From: Theristus sp. LFF4_11
Taxonomy: Eukaryota; Nematoda; Chromadorea; Monhysterida; Xyalidae
Direction: 5' to 3'
DNA length: 64,000 nucleotides
Assembly: GCA_030248135.1 (NCBI GenBank)
Contig: JASANC010005818.1
Span: forward strand, 1 to 64,000
Shown here piece after piece: positions 45,907-63,408 of this stretch. The notes beneath the pieces were generated by a model. It worked only from the letters and a program-made list of their open reading frames with translations, was not told where the DNA came from and made no database searches. Numbering within the stretch: position 1 is the stretch's first letter; every line of letters starts with the position of its first letter. A program made the position numbers and the translations under genes.

Positions 45907-46977
45907 ACGTGTGAAGTTGAAACTGAATTCACATCGTACTTATTATTTAAACTATTTATTTCGAATCCGGTTTATCTGATTTGGTGCATGTGATATGTGA
46001 ATATGTTGCATTATCAGTTAAAGTTTTAGATAATCCATGACCAGAGATGTTTGCATGAATTAGTTTTTGGGTTTTAATAAAGACAAAGAAAAGTGACAAC
46101 TTTCATGACGCTTTTGTTTGTTTGCAAACAATCAATAAGTGTGCAATATTTCTGTTGATTTTTCAGCTAATAAATGTTTTCCTGCAACATTCAACCGAAT
46201 GTATGGCCAACTCTGTACATGTATGGTGTGCCACATTCAGTAAACTGATAAAAATTGCCAATACTTGTTGAAGTATCTATCAATTTATTGCAACAATGTT
46301 TAAATATATAAAACAACGCATGAAAAGCCAAAACACGAAACACAAAATTCAGCTAAACAAAAAATTAGTTTCTTTATTTGGGTTAAAATGAAAACAAAAC
46401 AGACTCCGAAAATAAAAAAATGTGTGACATTCAATGGGTTTAGCGTAACGAGACGCTCAATTTAAAGTACAGTACGGCCGAATAAATGAGGCAGTCCATC
46501 AAGGCGGGATCAGTCGCAGACTAGGAGTTGTCTTTTTTAAAAATGCCAACATAATTCCCAATCATGCGTGCAAGGGAGAAAGAATGCACAGAATAGCGCG
46601 GATAATCCATTAGTTTTCAAAAACACGTCAAATTTGGCACGCAATTTGGTTTCTGAACATCTTTTTTCGTTCATTCAAAATTCGCGCGCTCCTTGAGCCC
46701 TGAAAAAAGCTGCCATGTTTAATCGGCCATACGTGGCGTTGAGGAGAGCCGCTCGAGATCACTGAGGTAACAAAAAACCCTACCCCCAAAAAAAACGAAA
46801 GCACCAACAAACCAACATCGGTTCAGACCGGGGCAATCACTAATGCCATCAACGATTTTGCACATTACCACGGGATAAATAACGCCAATACAACAGAATC
46901 AAAGTTTAGCTCTGAAAAACCACCGACACAGCGAGTAGCGCGCTCGCAAGCGCAAAGGGGCGTTTGATTGGAGTTGC
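45907..46977. other. Intergenic between two convergent genes
   Basis: Very AT-rich 3' flanks of the drebrin-like gene (+) and the pseudo-trypsin gene (-). Apart from the AATAAA at 46076 no feature is supported. Confidence 0.5.
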
Positions 46978-49663
46978 TCATTTGTGGTAGTCGGCCCAGA
47001 CAAAGGCGATTCTCCGTTCGAGCTGGTAGCCGGGCACGGGCGGCGGCTGCTGGCGCTGGCGAGTGCGCTGCCTCTTGACGCACTTCAGCAAGTGGTCGTG
47101 CGTGTCTGCGTTGTAGTAGCGGTAGAGCACGTGCGAAGAGCCGCAACGCCCGACAAAGTTGCCCACTGCAAAGCCGGCCACGCCCTGCTCTTCGTAGCCT
47201 TGCTGCAACATCAACATTGCATTTGCTACTCTCGTAAACACACAAATGTCTTTTGAATTTAGAAATTGCAACTTGTCTACAAAGACAAACTTTGATCAAT
47301 TCGACGCATTCAGTGACGTTTGCCGTGAGCACGTGATCGCCAGACGGGTGGTAAAGTTGATACAATGGAAAGCGATACTGCAGACAGCTGCTGGTGTCAG
47401 TGCGTTCGATAATACGACAGTTTGACGGGAGACGCATTTCGTAGCCCATGGTGGCGTACTTCCAGCGCTGGTCGGTCGTGTAGTGGTGATCGTTCACTGC
47501 TTCGTTGTACATCTCGTACAGTGTTCTATGGCGCGTCGCGTCTGAACAAAGAGACATTTTTAAGCGTTTTTTTCGTTACTTTCACAGCAGAAAATGTGAT
47601 AGCGTACACTGTATGTAATAAAGGCAAACCAACTGTAATCGCGCACAACACTCTGTATCCAGTCGCGTGCAGCAGGCACACTGACGAACACACCCCAGCC
47701 CTTGCGCTTCACACAGTTACTCAGGCCAAGACGAGCACCAACGGCGATGCCTACAAAAACAAGCATCACGTGACGTGGCTTGGTAATCGCTGATAATCGC
47801 CGCAAAGATTCGGCGATCTTCTAGCAGGCTTCAGATTTTGTGGTCATTTTCTGTTTTCTAAAAACGTTACAAAGGCACAAAAGCAAAGGCACCACCGACG
47901 ACCGACCAACGAGTTCCCATTGTCCGTTGCGCTGATGCACCAACGGGCCTCCATCCTCGCCGAGGCATACGCCCATAAAGTTCGAGTCGTGTCCAACGAC
48001 ACAAATGTGCTTGTCCTCTTTGAGCAGTGCACCATCATCGCTGTGCATGCCCCTTGGGCACGTGCCCGTTGGAATCTTTGTCAGCGCAATCTCCTGCAGG
48101 ATGTGGTTGGTGCCAATGCTGCCCGTTTCGTCCCACCATCCAGTTGTCACCACATAACTGCCACGACGCGGTTCGAGCTTTGCGATCGGAATGATCTGAA
48201 TGTTTGCACCAGCAAGTGATCACCTGACTGCATTTGTGTCGCGCGCACTCACTGGTCGTTTTGAAAAACAAAACAAAAAAAAGAAAATCAAGAGACCGAC
48301 AAACCCTGTAGTACAGGTGCTCGGGTATCTGTTTCACACGCACGATTGCAATGTCCAGCTGCAGTGGGTTCATCCACGCCTGCAACACTGGCAGGGACAG
48401 CTCGTAGGGCTCCACGGTGTCTCGACTGGAAACATGCAAATCAAACGAAATGCAAAGCAAACTCACACCGAACAGTAACACTGTACTACTCGAACACATC
48501 GGTTTGGCTCACTCATAATCTCCGACGTGCACCGAAATGTGCCTGTAATTGTAGAGCGGCCGTTCGCAGCGCATCTCGGACGTTGCAAACTCGTGCTCAC
48601 AGAGGCAGTGCCTTGCTGTGAGCACGTGCTCGCGCGAAATCAGCACGCCGCTGCACAGAAACTCGTAGCCGCCATCGACGCTCAGCCAAACCTGCCAGCG
48701 CCACTCGTCTGCATTCGCGTCTTGACCTCAAATTGACACGTCAGGTAAAAAAGGGGCAAAAGGATGAGTGCAATGAACACTTGTAAAAGCTACACAACCA
48801 GGAAACTCACATGGGTGTATTTTAGTGAAGTCACTGAGAAAACGGAGCTACATGTACTACAAGTTTATTTTATTTCTATTGGTCCCTCGAGACTCAATGC
48901 GCGTATACACATGTGAACGGTTGTATGCATGACGCAGGAATTTAAAATTCATAGTGATCCGAGTCCCCTAAATAGGGCTAGTTTTTTATGATTGTCCCAT
49001 AAATATTGAAACTAGTTTCCTTTTTTACACAGACGCACTGAATCGCAGAACCTACAAATTGATACCAAAACCTAATATTGTGGATTTATTCAAACGTGTC
49101 CGAACTAAAATGACGTCATTTGCTTTAAAAACGCCCGTTTGTCAACGTACAGGCACTAAAGTTTCAGTTTGGTGTGACTGATTCGACATTCACCAAGAAA
49201 TCGGCTAAACGGATACTCTGGTTTGCTGTGAACGACAAGCGCATGTTTTGCGGCACATGACGTCATTTCAGTGGAACACGTTTAAAAAATACGTCATACT
49301 ATGCATTTAAAATTAGTCTATTAGAATCGCGTTCACACATATACTCGAACTCTAAATTATGGGGCATCAGCTGATTGGTTGATTACGATATGCATGCTCT
49401 CTGTGGGGGCATTGCCGTTTGGAGTTTAGTTTTCACAGAAAGCACGCATGCCTTAATCACCAACGAATCAGCTGATTCCCTTAGAGTTCGACAGTGTGTT
49501 GCAACAACGTAAACGTGTTTTAGCAGACAGTACCGACGCGTGTGCCAAAGCGCGTGCTGTCGTCAGTGGCTTCCTGATTGGTGAGCACGTCGACCCACGA
49601 CTGCTGTTGGCTCAGTTGAATCAGTTGCAACAAACCGAGCCCAATCGCTGCCAATGTCAACAT
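46978..49663 (-). CDS. Secreted trypsin-fold pseudoprotease (Ser to Asp) with C-terminal DUF5648-like region
   Basis: Seven minus-strand exons join in phase: 49663-49534, 48726-48513, 48425-48305, 48195-47907, 47750-47634, 47541-47291, 47202-46978, giving 448 residues. A signal peptide (MLTLAAIGLGLLQLIQL) and short propeptide run into an S1-type domain: GQDANADEWRWQVWL, LTARHC with His83, LDIAIV with Asp139, and a C-terminal KGWGVFVSVPAARDWI. The catalytic motif reads GEDGGPLV where proteases have GDSGGPLV, so the nucleophilic serine is Asp236 (codon 47955-47953) and the protein should not cleave peptides. After it come two repeats of the FPLYQLYHPSGDHVLTAN / LYRYYNADTHDHLLKCV type, recognisable as DUF5648-like. 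Pseudo-trypsins often act as decoys, cofactors or binding proteins. Intron 1 carries two different MITEs. The exon 1 to 2 junction is inferred over 800 bp. Confidence 0.85.
48727..49078. other. Part of intron 1 of the pseudo-trypsin gene
   Basis: No gene supported. A possible 24-nt exon reading DFTKIHP near 48810-48835 was considered but is not needed for phase. Confidence 0.4.
49079..49299 (-). mobile_element. MITE family A, copy 2
   Basis: Reverse-complement match to 2287-2521. Ends carry CAAACGTGTCC + ATGACGTCAT-type sequence in inverted orientation. It lies in intron 1 of the pseudo-trypsin gene, 44 bp from a family B copy. Confidence 0.85.
49343..49494. mobile_element. MITE family B, copy 3
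   Basis: Begins ACTCGAACTCTAA and ends TTAGAGTTCGACAGT; the interior contains the CAGCTGATTGGTTGAT / ATCAGCTGATT inverted pair seen in the other copies. It is in intron 1 of the pseudo-trypsin gene. Confidence 0.8.
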
Positions 49664-50600
49664 TGCTGATAGTGCACCTGCACTTCTGCACCCAAAAAAC
49701 TTTGGAAACTGTATCAACAGGCTTCCTAAAAAATATAATCACCAAACTGTATCAAAATGTGAGAAGAGCAGTAAACAAAAACTGGAATCTGCTCAGATTT
49801 TTTGCAGATGGTTTCGACCGATTAAAAACGGAATGCATAAATTTTACAAAAACATGGTGTGAACACATAAACGCACCATGGTTGCCGAAAGCGTGTCCCA
49901 AGGCCGCCACAAAAAAGCACAACGCGTTTGCTTGTTTCACGGTCGCAGTGTCTTTTTAGTTCAGGATACGGCACACCTGCACATCACACCATGCTTGTCA
50001 TTCATAATTCGGTAAACTGCACAGTTTTATTGAAACCATTTCCCCACAGCCCTTGCCCTTGTCTCACATACCGAGACGCAGACACACAAACAAACGCTCG
50101 CAAAAAACGTGACCAAAGCGTTTAAAAATGCAACTTGTTCGAACGTTCTAGTGGCGATGGGGGTGTCGTGCAATCGTGCATTGCTGCTGTGTGTTAACAG
50201 CATGAGCCGCTGTAAACACGTGTTCACATTTAGAAACAACATAAACACGACAGTTTGATGAATGAAAAAATGTAAATTACAAGGAATCGGAATGTCTCTG
50301 ACCTCCACGGTATAAATCTACAATTTTGTGTAGACATTTTGCGGTTTTTTTTGCAGCAAGCAACAGAAATGCTGAAGAAACTTTGATTGCAATCGCAGAA
50401 ACACTAGAACGACACGTACGTTAGTTGTATGCGTTCTACTCGCAAATTTGGTGCATGTAAAATGTGAATGAACACACAATATCATGGACCATCGTTATGA
50501 ACTTTTAGGATTTATATATCAGAATTTTTGTGCTTGTAAACTCAAAAACAGTGTTGGTTTGGCACTCATGTTTTGTATAAAAATGTGAGAACACAACACA
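49664..50600. other. Intergenic upstream of the pseudo-trypsin gene
   Basis: Several ORFs under 110 codons with no domains. No feature supported. Confidence 0.4.
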
Positions 50601-51428
50601 AAAGCGCGCACGCCGCACGCCCATGCACACGCACGCGCACACGCACACATGCACATGCACACACGCACACGTACACACACGCACACATGCACACACGCAC
50701 ACACGCACACACGAACACATGCACACACGCACACACGCACACACGAACACATGCACATACGCACACACGCACACACGAACACATGCACACACGCACACAC
50801 GCACACACGAACACATGCACATACGCGCACACGCACACGCGCACATGCACACACGCACACACGCACACACGAACACATGCACATACGCACACACGCACAC
50901 ACGAACACATGCACACACGCACACACGCACACACGAACACATGCACATACGCGCACACGCACACGCGCACATGCACACATGCACACTTGCACACATGCAC
51001 ACATGCACACACGCGCACACGCACACACGCACACATGCACACACGCACACGTACACACACGCACACATGCACACACGCACACACGCACACACGAACACAT
51101 GCACACACGCACACACGCACACACGAACACATGCACATACGCACACACGCACACACGAACACATGCACACACGCACACACGCACACACGAACACATGCAC
51201 ATGCACACACGCACACGTACACACACGCACACATGCACACACGCACACACGCACACACGAACACATGCACATACGCACACACGCACACACGAACACATGC
51301 ACACACGCACACACGCACACACGAACACATGCACATACGCGCACACGCACACGCGCACATGCACACATGCACACTTGCACACATGCACACATGCACACAC
51401 GCGCACACGCACACACGAACACACGTGC
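50601..51428. repeat. CA/CG alternating purine-pyrimidine minisatellite with higher-order structure
   Basis: About 800 bp of almost pure ACAC/ACGC sequence. The basic unit is about 32 bp (GAACACATGC followed by ACACACGC blocks). Variant blocks such as ATACGCGCACACGCACACGC and CACTTGCACACATG recur about 380 bp apart, at 50948/51333 and 50667/51048, giving a higher-order period. Strict alternation of purine and pyrimidine makes it a Z-DNA-prone tract. It is open in several frames on both strands only because the repeat lacks stop codons; those ORFs are not genes. It ends about 100 bp before the ATG at 51529. Confidence 0.95.
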
Positions 51429-51528
51429 ATCTTATTTTTTTAACCTCACCCTAAACAGGCACACGCAGACCAGACTGAGTCACGAATATCACGAATATAC
51501 ACCTTTGTTGTACCTTTGTTTAGTCATC

Positions 51529-51937
51529 ATGTCTCTGCCTGAAGCCCTGCAGTCGCTGTGCGACCAGTTTGGCTCAAAATTTCCCAGTTTGTCTGCAGAA
51601 AATCGGCGGACAGCAGTGGCCATGGCGTTTGGATTTGCTGCTGGTTTCTGTGCTTACTCAATCTTTGACAATTATTTTTGTTGGTTTTTAACTAAAAATA
51701 ATAATTTGAAAAATGAAAAATAAGTTGCTTTGTTTTCACCGCAATCCCTTTTTGAGAGGACCGAATTCCAAATTTTCAGCTCGCGCCGATCTTCCATTGG
51801 TGCCACTGTTCAGTCTGTGGAACGATGACGAAGGTCATTACTACACCACCTACTTGGAGAGAGCTGCCGGGAAAATGGTGCACAATGCGCACAAGCAACT
51901 GAAAGTAGTACTACAAAGTTCAAATTCAAGTCAATAA
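51529..51937 (+). CDS. Small hypothetical protein with one hydrophobic segment
   Basis: The ATG at 51529 follows an acceptor-like TTTGTTTAG. The first exon encodes a short helical region (ALQSLCDQFGSKFPS) and a probable membrane segment (RTAVAMAFGFAAGFCAYSIF). A second coding-like stretch (ADLPLVPLFSLWNDDEGHYY..., 51781-51937) can be joined through a donor at about 51643 and the acceptor TTTTCAG at 51778, giving a protein of roughly 90 residues ending at TAA 51935. I do not recognise a family; the size and single membrane segment would fit a small organelle-membrane protein, but that is a guess. Without the splice, the first frame ends at 51723. Confidence 0.45.
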
Positions 51938-52007
51938 ACTGAACTTGTTCATTTAGTAAATAGATTGCAACATCACATTTGTTGTGCACAAAGGAAGCGC
52001 ACCAGCA

Positions 52008-52466
52008 ATGCCGGGTGATTGCACCAACGGACACATCAACGTGCATCGGCAGCCGTATTGCGCTGCATCAGCTATACAATGGTTACTGATTTACACTGAT
52101 ATTGCACTGCTCAGCCAGCAACAAAACTTTCTCCCCGCAAACCAAATGATTTCAGGTGACAGAATATACGCGCTGTCTAATGAGCTGACGAGCAAGCAAC
52201 AGGTTGGGGTACCAATGGTTTTGAACAACGTTGTTAAAAAGTTGATGCGTGCATGTAAGTTTGATGAGCAGGACGGCTACATCTATCAGAACATCGTGTG
52301 CTACATCAGTGGCCAATACGACCGAGAGCACAAAGCAGTGCGTCCCTTGCTGCGTTACGTCAGTGACGACTACCAACAGAGGTGTCTGGTCGCTGCACAC
52401 TGCAGCAGACCACCAACAATCGCAGGATACAATTTTGAATGTCCACTGGGATTTGTTTGGCACTGA
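52008..52466 (+). CDS. Hypothetical ORF, possibly a small gene
   Basis: An open frame of about 152 codons from ATG 52008 to TGA 52464-52466. Composition looks protein-like (DRIYALSNELTSKQQ, DEQDGYIYQNIVCYISGQYD, VRPLLRYVSDDYQQR), with seven or more cysteines but no signal peptide. No family recognised. It may contain introns: GTAAGT-like donors occur inside (for example at about 52255). It lies only 70 bp after the previous ORF and could be part of the same transcription unit. Confidence 0.35.
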   Translation: MPGDCTNGHINVHRQPYCAASAIQWLLIYTDIALLSQQQNFLPANQMISGDRIYALSNELTSKQQVGVPMVLNNVVKKLMRACKFDEQDGYIYQNIVCYISGQYDREHKAVRPLLRYVSDDYQQRCLVAAHCSRPPTIAGYNFECPLGFVWH

Positions 52467-52921
52467 CTATTTTGTTTTTCTTGTTCAATGTACTTTTTTC
52501 AAACACTGTGTTTGCAGAAACCTACGCTTTGCAATAATTCACTTGTTTGCATTCTCTTGGTTTGGGTTAATTAAAAAATCGATCAGATCAATGTGAGTTC
52601 GAAATATCGGAAAAACGTTTTATCGCAAAGATTTTCAACAATGCCATTTGTTTTTTGAGTAACACGGTTATAACATATTGTGACGGATGCACGCAAACAA
52701 CTTTTGCGGGTATTGATCTGGACTGATGAGTGATGCAGCTTACAATTGGGGCCTGCCTGGTTGCGTGGCGCACGTGGCAGGCACGCTCCATGACGACCGC
52801 AACAGAACAATATCACTCAAACCACGGCATGGAAGACAAAAATGCAGCAGGATAACAGCAACAATGTTATACCAGAACTAACTTCAGTGTGCACAAGCTG
52901 ATAATTTGATAGTACAGGCCA
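52467..52921. other. Intergenic, no gene supported
   Basis: Short ORFs only. Immediately precedes element 3. Confidence 0.4.
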
Positions 52922-53498
52922 CAGGGTGGGGCAGAAAAAACTGCCGGATTTCAAATTGCACTCGCGTCTGGTTTGAGTTGTGAGGCTGAAATTTTGAAAC
53001 GTTGCAGAACTAAAGTTTGCATATTTAAAAAAATTACAATATTTTTGTTCTGTAGTTAATCGCTTTTTGACTATTTTTGAAAGAGAAAAATTTCACTTTT
53101 GGACAGAAAGAGCAAAGTGCAAAGCAAGAGCACTGTGCAAAGAGTGCATTACAAGGTAACTTCCATTTACTGTTAAAGACATTTGAAACAACTGGATGGG
53201 CTGCAAACAAACCGATATTGAGGGTTTCAAAGAAAAAATGTAAGACACTTGGCTGCACAGAAAAGTGGTGATGAGTTTTCGACATTGGATGGGTGCCGCC
53301 CCCATTGAAATCAATGGTTCTCACATTGAGTAACTGAACCAATATCAGTTGAAAGCTAACATCGGTAATTATTAAAAATATTAGAAAAAATGCAAATACG
53401 ACGCGCGTTCTGCAATGTTTCCAAACTTTAGCCTCATATCTGAAACCAGACGCGAGATAGGGAAATTTGAAATCCGGTAGTTTTTCTGACCCACCCTG
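52922..53498. mobile_element. CAGGGTG element 3 (577 bp)
   Basis: Starts CAGGGTGGGGCAGAAAAAAC and ends with its reverse complement; about 95 bp pair, including CCGGATTTCAAATT and CTCGCGTCTGGTTT. The right flank is TA; the left flank is CA, probably a mutated TA. Non-coding interior unlike elements 1 and 2. Confidence 0.88.
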
Positions 53499-53906
53499 TA
53501 TTTACACGTAGTAAACCAACTGGCGCCTTCGTTGTTTTCAAAGAAAGTTGAACAAAGTTTCCAACATGATGAAAGTGCGACCCCTAGAAATGGAGCAACT
53601 GGAGCTGCACAAGCTGCCCCACGTGCATCAGCGCAGTGTCCCCGGCACGACTGCCAGTGGCCTTCTGTCCAGTCGCACTCATTTTTCCTCTCCCCCGCCG
53701 ACCAGCGCCAGCAGACGGAGCAGCAGGGTGACGCTGTTGCCTCCAGTTTCACGCAAGTCCACGCATCTCTCCGTACATTCTCATCATCAATATCAAAACC
53801 AGGCATGTTTCACGCACTAGATATTCATCAGATATTTGACTTTTGGCATTTGATACTGCAATCACCACTCAATCAAAACATCGGTCTTGCATTTGACTTT
53901 TTTCAG

Positions 53907-56829
<2,923 letters not shown>

Positions 56830-57092
56830 CGAGTGACTATTGTGACTTTTGGAAGACTGTTTGTAATGACGTTGATGCATTAACGAGCATAAGGTTCCGA
56901 TTATTTCGCAAACGGGTTATTCATTCATTTGCCGTGATTACTGGCTTTTCTTACTAGAGTTTGTACAGGGTTTCAGTTTTAATCAAAGCGCTGAAAGTGA
57001 GGGACCAGAAAGGTTTTCAAAATGTACAATCCAAAAGAACAACATGACGTACAACAAAAAATGAAAGTATGCGCGTATCATTTCGGTTGCTT
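56830..57092. other. Intergenic between convergent kinase and phosphorylase genes
   Basis: Short AT-rich 3' flanks; no other feature seen. Confidence 0.5.
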
Positions 57093-58929
<1,837 letters not shown>

Positions 58930-61900
58930 CGTTCACGGCAGGCTTTCTTTGCTCGGGATGACTGTTTTGAAACCCGAACAGTCTGAAAATCTGCTAAAAA
59001 TTCATTCGCACGTCATCATGACTTCTATGCGGTTTATTGTCACCGAAACCGAAAACTGAACTTCCGTCACTGGTCTACGCGATGTGAAGATCGCTGAAAA
59101 TGAATGGAATAATAAATGTGTAACAGCAGTACCTCAGAGCCTAAACACGACTGAGGTGGCCTGTCTTTGACACGAAGCAAAAAAGTGATGAACCTTTGAA
59201 GAGTGCTTCTTTTACGGATAGGGTCTAACAAATTTGAAATGAACGTAATCATAAGGTTTGATTATCGTGATTTGTTCACCGGTGGCATAACCGTAAAAAA
59301 GCTTGCGTGTACTGTACTGATACACACATGAATAATTGGCTATCGCAAGTTTGGTTTTCTACTTGGTTTTACGAGCTAATTTCTTATCAACAGTACATAT
59401 AGTGTACATGTTTATTATCGGGCAGATCACAACAACCATTTGCTGCTTTTTGTGTGTTTTGTGTACATACCAATGTTGTGGCATTCGTTATAAAAAACAG
59501 GTTATATGGAAGGTTTGGCCACGTGCTTAGATGTCTTCACTTTCACAACTTCCGGAACGAACAAAAACAAAATCACAGTTCACCACAAAACCAGAATATT
59601 ATAACGAAACGACATAATACCATCCTGAACTTTACGACAATTTTTTTGCTGTGTAACATTCGATAAACACACGCCGTTAAAATATTCCCAATTAAAAAAC
59701 AGCTTTCCATTAACCGCAGTAACCTTAGCTTCACTTCAAGCAGATCTATGATCATTCATAATGGTCCGTTTCCTTTGCACATGCATGGCAGAAAAATAAT
59801 CTAAAAAAGCACAACTGGGATTGAAACATTAGTGTTGGAATGATTAGTTGCCGTCATACGGTGCAATCACAAATACGGGAATAGGGTTCGTTTTCTGTTG
59901 CTCAGAAAAACAGTCTTCGAGCCAGACATTTGGGATGGGGCATCATGGGGTACTCCTTCAGCGAAGATCCGAGTTAAACACTAATAACATTTCATTTCCT
60001 TGCCTATCTGAAGAAAATCCACCAGTGACCAAAATTGTTTATATTTTTTTCTCATTTTTCAAGTCAACTTTTGGGAATTCACGCGGGATTTCATCTCCAA
60101 GCAGCATTTATACTTTTTCAGCAATAAATCCTTTTAGTCCTAATAAATAAAGCCAATCATTAACCTATAATTTTTCCTTTTTCTTTTTCCTGAAAAATTA
60201 AAAAACGGCAGTCGCATTGATTTTTTTATCACAGACGTGACGCTCACACCTTTCTGCTCAGTCCTCTGCTTCAATCATCATTCAGCGATTTGCTCATCAG
60301 TTACTATTTAATTTTTTTGTTTTAGTTTCTTGTCTCAGTTTCGGTGTGTGTCGACGTTTTCCTTCAGTTTTTGATGGTGCCGCTTATTGTTGATTGCTGT
60401 TTCGTTAGCTGTCTACGCTCGTGTCTGCTTTTTTTGTGACAGTTGTCACCGCTTTTGAGTGTCAGACAAGTCCAGGCAGATGTACTGTACATATTTCGTC
60501 TGTTTGCCTACCTTTGTTGCCCGTCCACTGACTTTTTCAGTTTCGAAAGCAAAGTCCTATTTTCATGCACTTGTATGTATTCCTTTATCCTGCTGAATCA
60601 AACTTGAACATGCGGAATTATCTGTGACGTGCAAAGTTTCCAAATTGCAAACACTGATTTCAGATTGATCGGCGGTTCTGAGGTCATGAGTTTATATGAA
60701 CAAATAGAAGTTTTTTTGTATTCAGTGTGAACAAACAGAATTTTTGTATTTGGTGTGTGATGTGGGGATGTGGCTGTTTTCACAAATCACAGTTTCGCAA
60801 TTTCTTCACAGTTTCGCAATCTCAAAGCAATCTGAGAAGACGAAAACAGTCGAAAAAACAACGAACTGAGACGTTGAAGCACGCAAATGTTTGTCCTTGA
60901 ATGCCTGACACGTACAGGGCGCTCTCCGCATAAGTGTTTTGCAGTTTTTAGTTTACATGTATCTCCTCCCTTCGTTGCCTATGCGTCATTCCGTTTCTTT
61001 CATGCAATTTCTTGCTAGCTCGCACTGTACCCCTTCAGCGGTCAGCTCTACCAAAGTTTTTCATTCGTATACTTTCAGATTCAAAATCTCTGATGCTCTG
61101 AGGGTCAATTCCTGTTCATTTTTATTAAGTTATTTCGTTTTTCTGTTTTGTTCAAAACTGATTCATTTTCATTAGTTCGCAGGGAGTCTCATAACATAAC
61201 AGGGCAAAACGGCTCGTTCACGAGCTTGGTTCGACGTTTAAGTACAAAATTTGAAACACAGTTCAAGAAGTGTTTTCCATTAACTGTGCTAAAATGTTAT
61301 TTGAAAACATTCAAGCACACTAGCACAGCAACGTTTTGAACTTCAACGTTGCAAATAGTCCGTCGCGAATGCAGGCGCTGACGAATATTGTCCGTTGGCG
61401 TGTTTGTGCACTTTTGTTCTTCGATTCACTGCGACTGTCAGTTACATTTTATCTTTTTTTATTTTAGTTTTCTAAATAAAGATGAATTTCTTGAAAAAAA
61501 TTATGTATATGGTCTGAAAATTGAAATGTCCATGTGAGCAAAACGTAAACTTGATTTTTCACAACTTCTCTATCCCTTTGAGCAGTTCCAGCCTTTGACC
61601 GACCCCAGAAGAGGCTTTATCCAGGTGAGAACATTCAAAAATCACCTTCTGCAGTGTCTGCACACCTTTTCCAAATAAAATGCTATGCAGCACGCCAGAT
61701 TTCAAACCCTCTGGACCAAGAAACAAACACAAATTTGTCGGATTTTTTAAACTTGAATCAAGCATGCAGCTGTGCTTTTCAAATGAAAAACACAATCTAA
61801 TTTTTAAGCAGTGTTTAAAATTTCAGACCCACGTATTAAATCAAACTTGAGAACAAGCCGTTTTGCCATTTGTAGTTTTTAGACCCCTGTAAATTAGCAA

Positions 61901-63390
61901 ACTGCAAGAAAAATTGTTATCCGATCTACCTTCAGCTGTACTATCTATCTTCAACTATCTTTCCTTGAACTTCAACTATCTTGAACACAACATTGTGAAA
62001 ACATATGGATGGTTTTTGTGGTTTTCTAACCACTCGGTTGGCACATTTTATGATCGTTTTTTATTGAAGAAGGTCATCTAAAATGAACAATGAAGTTTTA
62101 CTGACAACATTTTGAAAAACATATGCACAAGATTTTGATTGATTGACGAACGCACGTAAAGTGATTTCGAAGTGCTCGAAACACGCGCACGAATCGCCAA
62201 TTATGAATGGCGATCGGGCAGACTGATCGATAGCGTGCGTGCGAGTTTTTTCGTGTAACAACGAAATACTATTTTCGGTAGGTGGACGTGATGTTGTGCA
62301 TTGCACGCAGTCGCACCAACAACCTACTGGCCCAGATTTTGATTTTGCTCCGCGCCACAAAACCAAAATGCGTTTTCCGTGTTTAAACACGCTGAACATT
62401 TTGAAAATTACATGCAGGGTTTACAAACTACTACGTTTTACATGTCGTTTTACGCTCAGCTGTCTCGTTTTGTGAACAGAACTTTCTGACACCAGAACTT
62501 TTCAATGTTACTCGTTGAAAAACTCGTTGGATGCAGGCCGGTACGGCCAGTGTTTCTTTTTAATCTCCACACCGTCTGCGGTGTCACCTTTAGTCCTTTT
62601 AGTTTCGCTGTTCCGTGTTAATTAGTCAGACATTTTCAATGTTTATCAAAGGTGCAAGTTCACATGTCACGTATTCTTAATTGTTGATGTATATCCAAAC
62701 AAATGCATAGTAATGAGCAGACGTGGTTTCGGCATTATTTGTTGAATTGACCATTTTTCTCGTTTCTATTTTGGATTGAAGCGCAGTCTCATTCCACAAT
62801 TTTTCTGCAAAGCTACACATTCTGAGGGACGATTTGAAAACCACGGTGCTTTCAAAAACGTCAAAAAATTACTACTGTGGGCTGTATTTGTGAACAACCA
62901 GATACTGCACATACATACACAATGTACACCTGTATCTACATACATCTGCATGTACATATTAAAAAAGTTGCTCAGCTCTGAAAAGCAAGGCCGCCGCGCA
63001 GCAATTTTAAAGCACATAGCACATAATGCGATGTCGTCCATGCAACGCGAGTGACGTTTACATCAATCCGAGAACGTTGTCTGTTCACGGAACGTTCGCC
63101 GCACCGGCAACCTTGAGAAGCAGCGCACACTCGTGTTGTGCTCGCCGCATGTACAATGTATTACATGCCACACAAACAATTTTTCGTGCGGTTTTAACGT
63201 CAAAAAAATGTCAGGTGACTTCGTGGCATTACGCATGAAATCAGTTTTTTGGGAAAACTAAAGGGGATTTCTTATATTTGCTGCTGTGATTATTCGACAC
63301 AACTGCCCCGGTCTCAATTTTCAACATGCTCGCTTTTGGGTTACGAAGTATTTTTATTTTTAACACTTCATCCAGTTCATGTAACTGGTT
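58930..63390. other. Long stretch with no supportable gene
   Basis: About 4.5 kb of AT-rich sequence with only short ORFs on both strands. I found no domain, no chain of exons in phase, no tRNA or rRNA. Some ORFs (for example 59848-60150, 60939-61175, 63026-63238) have ATG starts but nothing recognisable. Confidence 0.5.
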
Positions 63391-63408
63391 GTGCTAATTT
63401 TGAAGAAA

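Noticed and set aside
50505..51723. Long ORFs of 260-366 codons on both strands across the CA minisatellite
   Set aside because: They are translations of the repeat (His/Thr/Arg or Val/Cys), open in several frames at once, with no independent coding sign.
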